From Lysinibacillus pakistanensis (lineage in GTDB: Bacteria; Bacillota; Bacilli; Bacillales_A; Planococcaceae): a stretch of 64,000 bases of DNA. The position numbers were made by a program, and so were the translations under genes. The stretch spans positions 186,001-250,000 of the forward strand of contig BBDJ01000002.1 of the NCBI GenBank assembly GCA_001312325.1. Reading direction: 5' to 3'. Shown piece by piece: positions 20,068 through 30,648 of this stretch (the stretch's first letter is position 1; every line of letters begins with the position of its first letter). Under the pieces are notes generated by a model. It was not told where the DNA came from. It worked only from the letters and a program-made list of their open reading frames with translations, and searched no databases.

Positions 20068-21076
20068 CTTGTAATACTTTCGGTTCAACAGCTTTTATCA
20101 TTTGTTCACTTGAAGGAACATCGTCATTATTTTCACCTTGAATTTGTCCTTCAGCCTGTGTTTTTGCAATTACATCAATTACTTGTTGTTTTGAGACATT
20201 TTTAGATGCGGCAATCTCGACAACAGATTTACCTTTTGCTAATTCTTGTTTTAATTCTGTTGGGCTAATTTTTAGTAAAGAAAACAGTTTTTCATCGTTT
20301 AAAAAGGAGTCAGCAGTATAATCAGGCTTACCATTTGTAGAGAAAAAAACCTTCTACTTTAATGTTTGAAGGTGTAGTCTCACCTCCGATTAGAGAAACA
20401 CTGATTGTATTTTCTTGAACAAATACCTGGTAGAAGGGTGTTTTTGATCCCTTTTTGGTGTAATTCAACATAAACGTTTTTTTGATCCGGGTTCTCCATT
20501 TGCTCCATAGCAAACTCGTACTCTTCGATGTTGCCAAACATTTTATCAATTAGATAATCTACCTTCGACTTGATTTCCTGTTCGGTTAAGGCAGTGAGTG
20601 GTTTCTCCTTTGGCTCCCAATTCTCCTGATTCACGTGTTCAATCGCACCCGTAATACCGTTTGTATGAAGGGAAATCTTTTTGCCAATTCCTCCTTTTTC
20701 CTGCAGTATGATGCTTGTTTGGACACCTTGAACCTTGCTTGCATTGATAATCTCAAACGATTTTGTTTCGGGAAATGCGTTATACAGCTTCTCTAGTGTT
20801 GCTTTGCCAACCTCATCCACCTTGACTTGTTCAACAGTCATTGGTGTTCTAGTAAGCATTTCAATCAGGTTAGGGGCCGCAAATGCTGCGGTTGGAATCA
20901 AAATTGCAGTAGCAACTAATCCACTAATTAATCGTTTTTTTCATGTTTATTTCGCTCCTTTTTCGTTGGAAATATTGAGAATAGGATTGTTCTATTCGTT
21001 TGGAAATGGCTGGAGGGCACTCCATAGTTTCTGCCTCTTTGTGCAGATATTCACGGATTTTGCGTTCAATTGGCAT
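20036..21076 (-). CDS. Membrane-anchored anti-sigma-factor-like protein, three frameshifts
   Basis: From ATG 21076 the frame reads through a cytoplasmic part (MPIERKIREYLHKEAETMEC...YFQRKRSEINMKK). After correcting the A-run near 20937 comes one membrane segment (LISGLVATAILIPTAAFA), then a large outside domain (MTVEQVKVDEVGKATLEKLYN; IEEYEFAMEQMENPDQ). Two more shifts lie near 20452 and 20345. The C-terminus repeats a pattern seen in exported Bacillus proteins (LLKISPTELKQELAKGKSVVEIAASK). It totals about 345 residues. It starts 29 bases after the ECF sigma gene, so it is the probable cognate anti-sigma factor. An alternative start at ATG 20944 would make it a plain secreted protein. Confidence 0.65.
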
Positions 21077-21105
21077 TGATTTCTTCCATCCTTTCTGGGG
21101 GGAGA

Positions 21106-21643
21106 TTACTTAAGTTTTTTTCGAAGCACCTGAAGGCCAGCATGATACCTGGACTTGACCGTACCCAGCGGAATTTCAAGCAATGTCGCTATTTCCTCAA
21201 GTTTATAGTCGTGAAAAAAAGCGGAGGACAATCACCGATCGTTGTTTATCGGTCAGTTTTTGGATTGCCTGTGTTATCATTTGCTTCGTCCCATCCATCA
21301 ACACAGAAGGTTGATCCCAATGAGGCTCTTCCCGAGAAAAGGCACGGATGCGTTCAAAAATTCGGAATCTCCGCCAGCTTTTGACCCGAAATCTCTGCAC
21401 TTGACGGATTACCAAGCCGTTTAGCCAGAAGTGGAAAGGTCTGTTCGTATCATAGTTAGCAAGTGAGGTCCACATTTGCATATATATCTCATTCATGACA
21501 TCTTCCCGATCCTGCTGATGATCCACCAGAAAGGAGACTGTCCGGTAGACGTCCTGATAGGTGGCGTCATACATCGTACGAAACGCCTGTTGATCACCTT
21601 CTTTCATTTTTTGGAGTAATTGGTACATATATTCATTTTGCAT
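21106..21643 (-). CDS. ECF sigma factor (SigY-like), one frameshift
   Basis: About 178 residues. Region 2 is clear: GDQQAFRTMYDATYQDVYRT, DREDVMNEIYMQMWTSLANY (the -10 recognition helix) and FHFWLNGLVIRQVQRFRVKSWRR. Region 4 is LTDKQRSVIVLRFFHDYKLEEIATLLEIPLGTVKSRYHAGL (quoted in parts), reached after removing one A near 21215. It directs RNA polymerase to its own regulon, normally including this operon. AGGAGG lies 9 bases before the ATG. The membrane protein encoded next is the likely inhibitor. Full-length for the ECF family. Confidence 0.9.
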
Positions 21644-21833
21644 TCAGAGGGTCCTCCTAAGTAAGCTTACACACTATATTGTCTCTCTATCAAAAAAAGG
21701 TTCGGTTCTTTTGTTTTTTTTTGCAAACGGCTGAGTGTCGGCAGCCATCGATCAGGAAGACAATTAGGAGTACAACGACCCGTATGCCAGCCGTGGTCTG
21801 TCTATTGCTATATTTTTCAGTCTAGGTCATAGC

Positions 21834-22055
21834 ATGGTGATTTATTTCATTTTAATTTCGCCGTTTCTTATTGCTGGTTACTTGGAGATTCTAATATTTT
21901 TTTACACGGCGATAAAAGTTATTTGGCACAATCCATCTTTTTCCTTAACTTTTTTTAAGATGATAAAAGAGTATCAAAAGGCTAATGAAAAACAGAATTT
22001 ATTAGAAATGATCAAACTTTATTACCCTTTGAAATATCCTTATCCAAAGAGGTGA
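21834..22055 (+). CDS. Small membrane protein, doubtful
   Basis: A 73-residue frame with a long hydrophobic N-terminus (VIYFILISPFLIAGYLEILIFFYTAIKVIW) in two stretches, then a charged tail (KMIKEYQKANEKQNLLEM) ending PLKYPYPKR. The composition looks coding and the tail is amphipathic. There is no clear ribosome site and no recognisable family. It could be the end of a larger frameshifted gene. Confidence 0.35.
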   Translation: MVIYFILISPFLIAGYLEILIFFYTAIKVIWHNPSFSLTFFKMIKEYQKANEKQNLLEMIKLYYPLKYPYPKR

Positions 22056-22162
22056 AGCATCGCAACTTTTTTTATAAACGTCGCGACTTTATTCAAACAT
22101 CGCTTCTTTTTTTATAAATTATTAATCTTTATTTTAAATCATCAAGTCACCCGACAAGTAAA

Positions 22163-22203
22163 AAAGACATCATAAGCTCGTTTTCCTGCTTATGATGTCT
22201 TTT
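22163..22203 (-). terminator. Terminator of the alkaline phosphatase gene
   Basis: AAAGACATCATAAGC pairs with GCTTATGATGTCTTT over a 10-base loop. On the minus strand the stem is followed by a T-run. Confidence 0.85.
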
Positions 22204-22206
22204 CCT

Positions 22207-23856
22207 TTATTGTATTGTATCTAAAACTTTTTTTTGAAACATAAAATTCCGTACCGTTATAAACATTGATTGTATCAAATGTATATGTTTTAGACGTATT
22301 CATTGATGCGTCCTTATATACCATAGTATTTTTGTTTACTGGAATAGTAATGGAAACATCCGCTTTTTGGGCTATAAAAATAGGATTTTCTTTATCTGTT
22401 ACATCTACTTTTGTTGTGAAGCCTTTTTCTGTAAATGCTTTTTTTGCAGGTATATATAATTCGTCCGTTAGCTTATCTAATTCAAATCCCATAAACTTTG
22501 CCATTGCATGTGCTAAATCAGTATTTTCGACAAGACCAGTTATTTTAGACGGACCGAATGAATATAAGAATACATCCTCGCCAGTATGGCCACCAGTTGT
22601 ATAGCCAATATTGGCACGATTTGCAAGCATTTTAACCATTTCACTGCCAAGTCTTTAGCAGATTTTAATGTAGTAAGCTCTTCCTCTGTTAAATTATCTA
22701 GACCATAAAGTGCAGCAACTTCTACTAAGTTTGATTGATCTTCTTTTAATTGCCCTAGCGCACCTTCAATCGTCATTGTAGCCTTCTTTAAAGGATCGAT
22801 GTAAGCTGATACAGGAATGCTTGAATAAGTATTTGTTGTGTTAATATTTCCCATTGTAATACCGCTATTGCCGTGGTCTGTTACGGCAACCACCAATGTA
22901 TTTCCGTCTTCTTTCGCAAAATCAATGGCTTCCTTCACCGCATCATCAAACGATAAAATATCACTAATAATCCCAATAGTATCGTTAGCGTGTGCTGCCC
23001 AGTCTACCTTACTTCCTTCAACAAATAAGAAGAAGCCATCCTCATCCTTTTTCAGTGTATTAATCGCTTTTTCTGTCATTTCGGCAAGTGTTGGCTCGGA
23101 TGCTCTTGTTTTGGCACGATCAAAATCGTAAGCGAGGGCACTTGGCGCAAAGCTACCCCAAATTTTTGATCCTTGACTGTTTAGTAGTTCATCCCGTGTT
23201 TTGACAAGAGCATAATTTTTTTCCTTAAGGACGTTCAATAAATCTTCGCCATCTTTACGCGCATTTTTTTGTTGTTCCAGGTGATAAAGATTCTAAGCCA
23301 CCTCCTAACACAACATCGATATTTTGATAGACTTGCTGTTCAGCGATATCACCATATTGGCTTCTATTATTAACGTGAGCTGAAAAGCCTGCTGGTGTAG
23401 CATGCTGAATTTCAGAGGTAGAAATTAATCCTGTGGCCTTGCCCTGCTGTTTAGCGCCTTCCAAAACATTTGCTACTGGTCTAAATGCGTCCTCTTTAGC
23501 AACTTGCTCTAATCCAGGTGAATTAACAACAGATGGCAATACACCAATAAATTTATCATTCGACTTATGTCCAGTTGCTAAAGCTGTAGCTGCAGGAGCG
23601 GAATCTGTAATGGCAGACTCAGCAGAATACGTACGCATGGCACCTGTTAAAATTTCATCCATTGCCAGGCTTTCTCCCTTATACCAACGCGAAAGTGTAA
23701 TGGCATTATTACTGCTACCATCCATCACAAGCATAATAACATTTGTTGGTTTTTTTACTTCCTCTGCTTGTACCTGTGGGGTAGCGATACTAACTGTTGA
23801 TAAAGTAAGAGCACTTGCTAAAAACAATGAAGTCCATTTTTTTTGAATATTTCATG
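22207..23856 (-). CDS. Secreted alkaline phosphatase (PhoA family), four frameshifts
   Basis: About 548 residues after correction near 23838, 23262, 22650 and 22218. It has a signal peptide (SLFLASALTLSTVSIATPQVQA). Active-site features are all visible: metal ligand in NVIMLVMDGSSNN, the nucleophile serine in TDSAPAATALATGHKS, metal ligands in FLFVEGSKVDWAAHAND and VAVTDHGNSG, and the last histidine in YTTGGHTGEDVFLY. It releases phosphate from monoesters outside the cell. The start at 23856 follows AAAGGAGG. A three-copy Pho-box-like array lies 46-73 bases upstream, predicting induction by phosphate starvation. Confidence 0.9.
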
Positions 23857-24397
23857 ATTTTCCTCCTTTAGATAAGTTCAATGGTAAGTTTAAAGGAAGG
23901 TTGTAAAGTCTTAATTAAATAGATGTAAATAAATTATGGTAATATTGTTAACGGATAACCTTGAAAGGAAGGATTTTAAATTCAAGAAAATAGCTGATTA
24001 CCAGTTATAAAATAACAGTCATCTATTTTAATTAGAGAAGATCAGATGCCTTGAACTAAAAAAATCTAAATACTATGGTTTTATATCAAGTCATTCAAAT
24101 TAATATGAAGAATACAGATTATCCGACACTATTTTTTGAATTTTTATAAAAATAAGAAGCTTATAAGAAGATTCTTACTTTATAAAAAGGATGAATTTAA
24201 AACATTTGTAGGTATTTTTTTTCTTTAATTTTGTTAAAAAAAAACAGATTCTATATTAACATAAAATAACATGAAGAGGCCTATCCAAAATTAGACTTTT
24301 ACTAACCTTACAATTTTCTTACATTACACACATCCTAGGGAGATTAAGTTACTAAATAGAATACACTATAGTTAGAAGAAGGGAAGGGGGATTTACT
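23857..24397. other. Intergenic region between divergent genes
   Basis: About 540 AT-rich bases holding control signals for the divergent phosphatase and response-regulator genes. Apart from the Pho-box-like array at 23902-23929 I see no gene or strong hairpin. Confidence 0.5.
23902..23929 (-). promoter_or_regulatory. Pho-box-like array
   Basis: On the minus strand: TTTACA, five bases, TTAATT, five bases, TTTACA. The 11-base period matches the Bacillus PhoP site (tandem TTNACA repeats). The middle copy is weak. Confidence 0.6.
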
Positions 24398-25112
24398 ATG
24401 TCCAAAACAATATTAATAGTGGATGATGATCTCGATATTGTGAACTTGCTGAAATTATACTTGCATGTAGAAGGATATCGTACAGTGGAAGCATTTGATG
24501 GAAAATCGGCTTTTAATCAATTAAAAAACCACATTATTGACCTTGTTATTTTAGATATTATGATACCAATTATTGATGGCTATCAGTTGTTACAAATGAT
24601 ACGTCAAGATTACAAAATTCCAGTTATTTTACTGTCTGCTAAAAACCAGGACTATGATAAAATTACCGGACTAAAGTTAGGTGCGGATGATTATATCTCT
24701 AAACCATTTAGCCCTTTGGAGGTAATTGCTAGAATCCAAGCCCATTTGCGGAGATCGTATGAATTTAATAATGTAGTTTCCTCTCAGTTGAACGCTCAAA
24801 TAAGGTAGGGGATTTACTTTTGTCCCAGCAGGAATGTGTGCTTTATATCAAAGAGAAAGCAATCTCTCTCAGTGCACGCGAATATCAATTATTAAAGCTC
24901 TTGATGAGTGAGCCTGGACGAGTTTTTACAAAAAAAACAAATTTTCGAACGTGCCTGGAATGAGCATTATATTGCTGATGACAATGCAATAATGGTTCAA
25001 ATTAGTAGACTTCGAGAAAAAAATTGAGAAATGTCCACGGAATCCTATATTTATTAAAACGATTCGTGGGCTTGGATATCGATTTGCCAAGAAAGATGAG
25101 TTGATTCCATGA
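24398..25112 (+). CDS. OmpR-family response regulator, frameshifts
   Basis: Receiver domain: acidic pocket VDDDLD, phospho-acceptor Asp in LVILDIMIP, and Lys in YISKPFSP. A break near 24805 and A-runs near 24930 and 25019 split the rest. Repaired, the winged-helix DNA-binding domain reads ISLSAREYQLLKLLMSEPGRVFTKKQIFERAW and ISRLREKIEKCPRNP, FIKTIRGLGYRF (domain quoted in parts). About 237 residues. Its stop overlaps the ATG of the histidine kinase gene, so they form a two-component pair. GAAGGGGG precedes the start. The stimulus is unknown. Confidence 0.88.
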
Positions 25113-26231
25113 AATCACAGAATCGGCTACAGCGCGTATTGATTACTACATATATATACTTTTTCATAATTGTTGCACTAATTGCAGCCTTTTCATTGTT
25201 TGTATTAAACGAACAAATTGTAAATTATTTTTTTGGAGGCAGGTCAATCTTCCAAGAGTACTATTGAAGGACAAGAAAAAAAATGAACAAATCTTTTATA
25301 AAATACTCATGCAAACGCTACTTCTTTTTCTCTCTTTATTAATAATAGCAGTTTATATTTTTGGGAAGTGGACAGCCTCTAGACTTACCACTCCACTTCA
25401 TTTAATCGCTGACGGCATACAAGATATAGCGCGGGGACAATACAATAAACGACTTAACTTTAACGCAAGTTACGAGCTTGCTCAAATTCAAAATGATTTT
25501 AACAAAATGGCTGAGCAACTGGAGAAAGTAGAAAAAGAAAACCAACGCTTAGAAGAAAACAAGCAACGAATGTTAGTGGACCTCTCTCATGATTTAAAGA
25601 CTCCAATTACCACAGTTAGAGGCTATGTTGAAGCACTGGAATTAGGATTGATTAATGAAGAAGAGCGAAAACGGAGAATCTTAAGGTTAATCTCCAATAA
25701 AGTTGAACTGGTATCAGAACTTATCGACAATATTTTTGAATTATCCAAGTTAAATAGTTCTAATTATCCTGTTATGGTACAAAAAAAATGATATAGCAGA
25801 ATTTATGAGAGAAATTGCAATAGAATATTATGAACAATTTTCAGAAAAAAAACTTTATGTTTCAATGCACTATTCCTCAAGATGAAATTGATTATCCTTT
25901 TAACGCTACATTGTTATATCGAGCGATATCTAATATTCTCTCAAATGCATTAAAATATAATCCCGCAGGTACAACTGTACAATTGGAGCTATTATCAAAG
26001 GAAAATGGCATAGAAATTGTTATTCAGGATAATGGGATAGGTATTCCTCCAGCAATAGAAGAAAAAAAATATTTGAAGCTTTTGTCCGTGGTGATCAAAC
26101 ACGTAAAAGTGATGGAGGTACTGGATTAGGACTTGCGATTGCTAAACAAGTGATTAAAAAGCATGGGGGAGAGATTACGCTGACAACAAATGGTTGGACA
26201 AGCTTCAAACTTTTTTTTGCCCCAAAAATGA
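25109..26231 (+). CDS. Sensor histidine kinase, frameshifts
   Basis: The ATG at 25109 overlaps the regulator's stop (ATGA). Two membrane helices (TYIYFFIIVALIAAFSLFVL and LMQTLLLFLSLLIIAVYIFG) bracket only a short outside loop, so sensing is probably within the membrane. HAMP and the H-box LVDLSHDLKTPITTVRGYVE follow, then the N-box LYRAISNILSNALKYNP, G1 DNGIGIPP and G2 GGTGLGLAIAK. Shifts lie in runs near 25235, 25785, 25847, 26065 and 26208. About 372 residues. A membrane hydrolase follows 580 bases downstream, beyond a repeat block. Confidence 0.88.
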
Positions 26232-26253
26232 CCACAAAAAGAGGTTTTATCTC

Positions 26254-26720
26254 CATTCAGCAGAAGACTCCTACCTTTACAGGTGGTGAGATGAATGTAG
26301 TTTTGGTTCCTTCTCAGTGGGTGTTCACACCTACTGAAATAGGGAAACTCAGTCTAAGAACGCCACGTCCTGTGACAATTTATCTGTGCGACAGCAACAA
26401 CAACACAAGAGTGAGTGACCAACATCATGTGCTGCCGTTACGTTAACACTACGCTTTCGCACAAAAAAAACATCATGTTGCTGCCGCTACGTTAACACTA
26501 CGCTTTCGCACAAAAAAACATCATGTTGCTGCCGCTACGTTAACACTACGCTTTCGCACAAAAAAACATCATGTTGCTGCTGCTACGTTAACACTACGCT
26601 TTCGCACAAAAAACATCTGTTGGCTCAAAGCCTCCGACGGATGTCACGGATTTTCAAAGGAATGAATTGTGCCGGCACAATTCAAAATCCGGACGTAATT
26701 TCACCTTGGCGAAATTGATT
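26254..26720 (+). repeat. Composite structured repeat, locus 1
   Basis: Contains, in order: leader TTCAGCAGAAGACTCC with hairpin ACCT-TTAC-AGGT (26255-26300, similar to 60243-60290); a single TGCGACAGCAACA unit near 26388; the 48-base tandem array at 26422-26613; GACGGATGTCACGGATTTT (26635-26655, also at 40900); the perfect 22-base palindrome of 26663-26684 (arms TGAATTGTGCC/GGCACAATTCA); and an AATTTC...GAAATT hairpin (26697-26717). No gene is seen in this block. Short open frames here encode only the repeats. Confidence 0.75.
26422..26613 (+). repeat. Four tandem copies of a 48-base unit
   Basis: Copies begin at 26422, 26470, 26518 and 26566 with ACATCATG(T)TGCTGC, and end in CTTTCGCACAAAAAA. 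The unit is an inverted, expanded version of the interspersed TGTGCGAAAGCG...CAGCAACA element, with CTACGTTAACACTA inserted. Confidence 0.85.
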
Positions 26721-26811
26721 TGTAAGATAATTGAAAGAAAGGAGAAAGTCTCAAGAAAGAATCATCCTGTAATCTAAAGTGGAATAGATTGTATGCAGGA
26801 GGAATCAAAAA

Positions 26812-29073
26812 TTGAAGGTATTAAAAAAAAGTGTGGGCTTATTTTGTCCAAAAATTTTTCAGAAAAATAAAGAATTACGAACCAATGTCATTAGGATGGA
26901 AGGGGGCTTCCATCGTTTTAGGTAGTGTCTCTTTTTTTAATGATTTTGATTCAAGGAAAGTTCTTATTAGACCAGCGTAGTGTTTTTGATTTCGTGATTG
27001 GAATTTTGGTATTTATTTTTTTCTGTGATCATTATCAGTGGGGTCCTTACCCTTTTGTTTCAGTTGCTAAAAAAAATACCTGGTCGTTATATTTGGGTAC
27101 TTGTCACCTCGTTTGTTTTTCTTTTATTCAGCGTGATTATTCCTTTAGAAGTTGCTATCCCTTTAATTTTATGTATAGTAGCTTTTGTCTCTTTGTGGGG
27201 AGCATTACTATTTAAATGGATAAAGGGTAGCTATAGACATGCTAAAACTTCTAAAAGAGTAGGCGCTTCTTTGTTGCTAAGTATAATGACGATTGGTATG
27301 GTGGTTGGGGGCTATTGGTTGCTTCAATCAGGTGAAGTAAATTCCCCTGATTTCACTTTATCACAGCTTAAAGCTTCGAAGCATTATGATAATACTATGC
27401 TGAATAATCCGTCAAATCCAGGTAGCTATCGAGTAAATAAACTTACTTACGGTAGTCCCCATACTTATCGGAAAGAATTTAATCAAAAGAACTCTTTGCA
27501 GACTGAAACTGTGGATGGCACGAATTATTTAGAAAATTGGTCCTCTGTTCGTACAAAAACACTAGGTTTTGGGCCGGATAAATTGCCATTAAATGGTCAG
27601 GTGTGGTATCCAGACGGACAGGGTGTTTTTCCACTAGTATTAATCGTGCACGGTAACCATCTAATGACGGATTATTCCGATCCAGGTTATGAGTATTTAG
27701 GAAAGCTTCTTGCGAGTAGAGGGTATATAGCTGTATCAGTAGATGAAAATTTTCTGAATTTCTCTCCATATGATGATTTATTTTTAATCAGTCCTCTTAA
27801 GAATGAAAATTCAGCGAGAGGTCTTATACTGCTGGAGCATTTACAGTTGTGGGAAGAATGGAATAAAAATAACAATAATCCATTTTATCAAAAGGTGGAT
27901 ATGGAGCAAATAGCGCTCATTGGTCATTCCAGAGGTGGAGAAGCTATTGCAATTGCAGCTGCCTTTAATGAAATGAATCACCCACCAAATAACGGTAATA
28001 TAAAGTTTGATTATCATTTTTCTATCCGCTCCCTAGTTTCTATTGCAGGAACAGATGGACAATATTTACCTTCAGGAAAATCACTTCCATTAAAAAATAT
28101 AAACTATTTGGCGCTTCAAGGAGCCCATGATATGGATGTCAATAGCTTTACTAGCTCCAATCAATATAATCGTATTTCTTATTCAGATAAAGAAGATTAT
28201 ATGAATGCTTCAGTCTACATTTATGGAGCTAATCATGGACAGTTTAATGAAAAATGGGGACGTGGAGATGGTGCGGGTACAGCGAATCAATTTTTTTAAT
28301 TTACAACAAATTATGCCACGTGAACAGCAGGAAACAGTTGCTAAAGTATTAATCTCCGCATTTTTGGATAGTACGTTAAAGGAAAAGAAAAACTATCAAA
28401 AGATATTTCAAGATTTAGGATATGCAAAAAAAGTGGCTTCCTGACACACAGTACATTTCTAATTATTATGATTCGCAGACCTCTTATATAGCTACGTTTA
28501 ATGAGGATATTGATATTAATACAACCACTGTTCCAGGAGGAAAGTTGAATGGTGAAAATTTAAAGGAATGGAAAGAGGAAAAAGTCAAACTGAAGTTTAC
28601 CGAGGCACAGTATAGTGCTGTGCAATTAGGGTGGGAATCTAATGATTTAACTTTCCCAGCCTCGTATACTATAACACTACCTGATAGAGGGCTTGTGCTA
28701 GAGCAAAATAACTCCCTTGTATTTTCACTTGCTGCCATTGGGAAGGAAGGTAAGGAAAAAGAAGAAGAAGCACTGATTGATTTTACCATTACTGTAGAAG
28801 ATAGTGAGGGGGAAAAAGCAAGTCTTCCTCTTAGCCATGTTGCCAAATTGCCACCTGCTATAAAGGGGAATTTGCTGAAGAAACCTTTTTCGGATATAGG
28901 CCCAATTACTGAACCAGTATTTCAGTATTATAAATTCTTTTTAAATGATTTCCAAGAAATAAACTCTCAGTTTAATTCATCTAGGCTAGAAAAAAATACA
29001 TTTTCAGTTTAATTTAACAAAGCAGGGAAAGATTTTATTAAATAATATAGGTATAAGACATGAAACAAAATAA
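26812..29073 (+). CDS. Membrane-anchored alpha/beta hydrolase, frameshifts
   Basis: The start is TTG 26812 behind GCAGGAGG. The corrected protein has about 750 residues. About five hydrophobic segments come first (ASIVLGSVSFFLMILIQGKF through MTIGMVVGGYWLL). Then follows a hydrolase domain with oxyanion region PLVLIVHGNHL, nucleophile elbow IALIGHSRGGEAIA (GHSRG), and later AGTDGQYLPSG, LALQGAHDMDV and YGANHGQF, which supply the likely acid and histidine. The outer C-terminal part is beta-rich (YTITLPDRGLVLEQNNSLVF). It resembles lipase/acetylhydrolase-type esterases, but the substrate is unknown. It lies downstream of a two-component system, possibly its regulator. Confidence 0.75.
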
Positions 29074-29173
29074 TATCTATTTTTGCGTTTTCTATCTTAC
29101 TTAGTTAAAACTCTGAACTTCTCTAATTTTAGAGAAGGAAACGATTAGCATGAAAAGAATACTAGCTATTGAA

Positions 29174-29214
29174 TAAGGGGATTAATCCAATTTGTATGGA
29201 TTGATACCCTTTTT
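29174..29214 (+). terminator. Probable terminator
   Basis: GGGGATTAATCCA pairs imperfectly with TGGATTGATACCC and is followed by TTTTT. Confidence 0.5.
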
Positions 29215-29339
29215 AATTTTGTAACAATAACGATAACTTAATTATTTTAGAATAAAGGTGCTTTTTATTTAAACGTAAAAGAGGTTAAAAATTTAATCAT
29301 ATGGATAAACTATTAAAAATTTAATTTGGGGTGGAAAGT

Positions 29340-29830
29340 TTGGCCATATCTAATATGTACGAAGAAAAAAAACATAAACATGAAAACCGTTATCAATATG
29401 GACAACAAAATCTGTGGACAGGCTTATTATTTGGTTTGGGTGTAGTAGCATTTATAGATGAGGTAATCTTTCATCAATTATTGCATTGGCACCATTTCTA
29501 TGATAAATCTACAGCTAATATTGGATTAGTTTCTGATGGTTTATTCCATGCCTTTAGCTTTTTTTGCAACAATAGGATCTGCTTTTTTTACTCGCGGATC
29601 TTCATCGAAATCATGGTTTTTGGGTGAAAAGATGGCTTGGAGGTATTTTTCTGGGTGCAGGGGTGTTTCAACTATATGATGGCATTATTCAACACAAGTT
29701 CATGAGACTGCATCAAATCCGTTATAATGTTGAAATTCTACCCTATGATTTAGTTTGGAATGTACTAGCAGCAATTCTAATCATTATTGGCATAGTTTTA
29801 CTCATACAAACTAACCACCAAAAGTACTAG
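29340..29830 (+). CDS. DUF2243 membrane protein, one frameshift
   Basis: TTG 29340 is chosen as start because GGGGTGG lies about 7 bases upstream. After correcting a T-run near 29560 the protein has about 162 residues and four membrane segments: WTGLLFGLGVVAFIDEVIFHQLLHWHHFYD, SDGLFHAF, GGIFLGAGVFQLYDGIIQHKFMRLHQIR and VWNVLAAILIIIGIVLLI (quoted in parts). Conserved histidines (HQLLHWHH; DGIIQHKFMRLHQIRY) are the mark of DUF2243 and suggest heme or metal binding. The gene is followed after 12 bases by a ctaG-like gene, a recurring pair. Confidence 0.8.
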
Positions 29831-29842
29831 GAGGTTTATAAT

Positions 29843-30648
29843 TTGCATTCTCATGAATCTCATATCCAAAATTTCTCGATTCTCATGCAACTGATATTAG
29901 TTTTACCATTTTTCATTTCTCTTATCTCCTACATTGTTGCTGTTTATTATTCTAATCAGCATAAAAAAAAGTTGGTCTCATTTACGCACAGTAAGTTGGA
30001 TAATTGGGCATTTATGTGCCATCATCACATTAATCGGTCCATTTGCAGAGCTAACACACATAAATTTTTCAGCACATATGGTTGGCCACTTATTGCTTGG
30101 GATGCTAGCTCCACTATTAATTGCTCTAGCGGCTCCAGTGACTTTACTTTTAAGAACAATTCCAGTAAAAAAAGGCTCGTATCATTTCCCATATATTGCG
30201 AAATTCTTACTTTAGCTTTGTCCGAAATCCAATCATAGCATCTATTTTAAATATAGGTGGTCTATGGTTACTTTATACTACACCGCTCTTTAACATGATG
30301 CATGAAAGCTCACTTTTATTTATTTTGATCCATGTTCATATTTTTCTAGCTGGCTATTTATTTACCATTGCTTTTATCTATACCGATCCAACTCCTCATC
30401 AGCAATCTTATATCTTTCGTTCAATCGTTTTATTAGTAGCATTAACAGCTCATTCAATATTATCCAAATATATTTATGCTCATCCCCCTAGTCATGTACC
30501 TACCGAACAGGCAGAACTTGGAGCAATAATCATGTATTATGGTGGAGATGCGATTGAAATTGGTCTCGTTTATTTACTATTTTACCAATGGTTTAAAAAA
30601 ACAAGAGGTTCTTTATCAGCAAAGTACCTACCATCTAGCTTAAATTAG
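29843..30648 (+). CDS. ctaG: CtaG-like cytochrome c oxidase assembly factor, two frameshifts
   Basis: TTG 29843 lies behind AGGAGG. About 267 residues after correcting A-runs near 29967 and 30205. Multi-helix membrane protein with CtaG (caa3_CtaG) patterns: SWIIGHLCAIITLIGPFAEL, FSAHMVGHLLLGMLAPLLIALAAPVTLL, LIHVHIFLAGYLFTIAFIYTDP, and ELGAIIMYYGGDAIEIGLV. CtaG is needed to assemble the copper centre of the caa3 oxidase in Bacillus. Here it pairs with DUF2243, away from oxidase structural genes, so this may be a second copy with a different client. Confidence 0.82.

Noticed and set aside
26422..26613. CRISPR array
   Set aside because: The 48-base units are tandem and contiguous with no unique spacers, and no cas genes are near.
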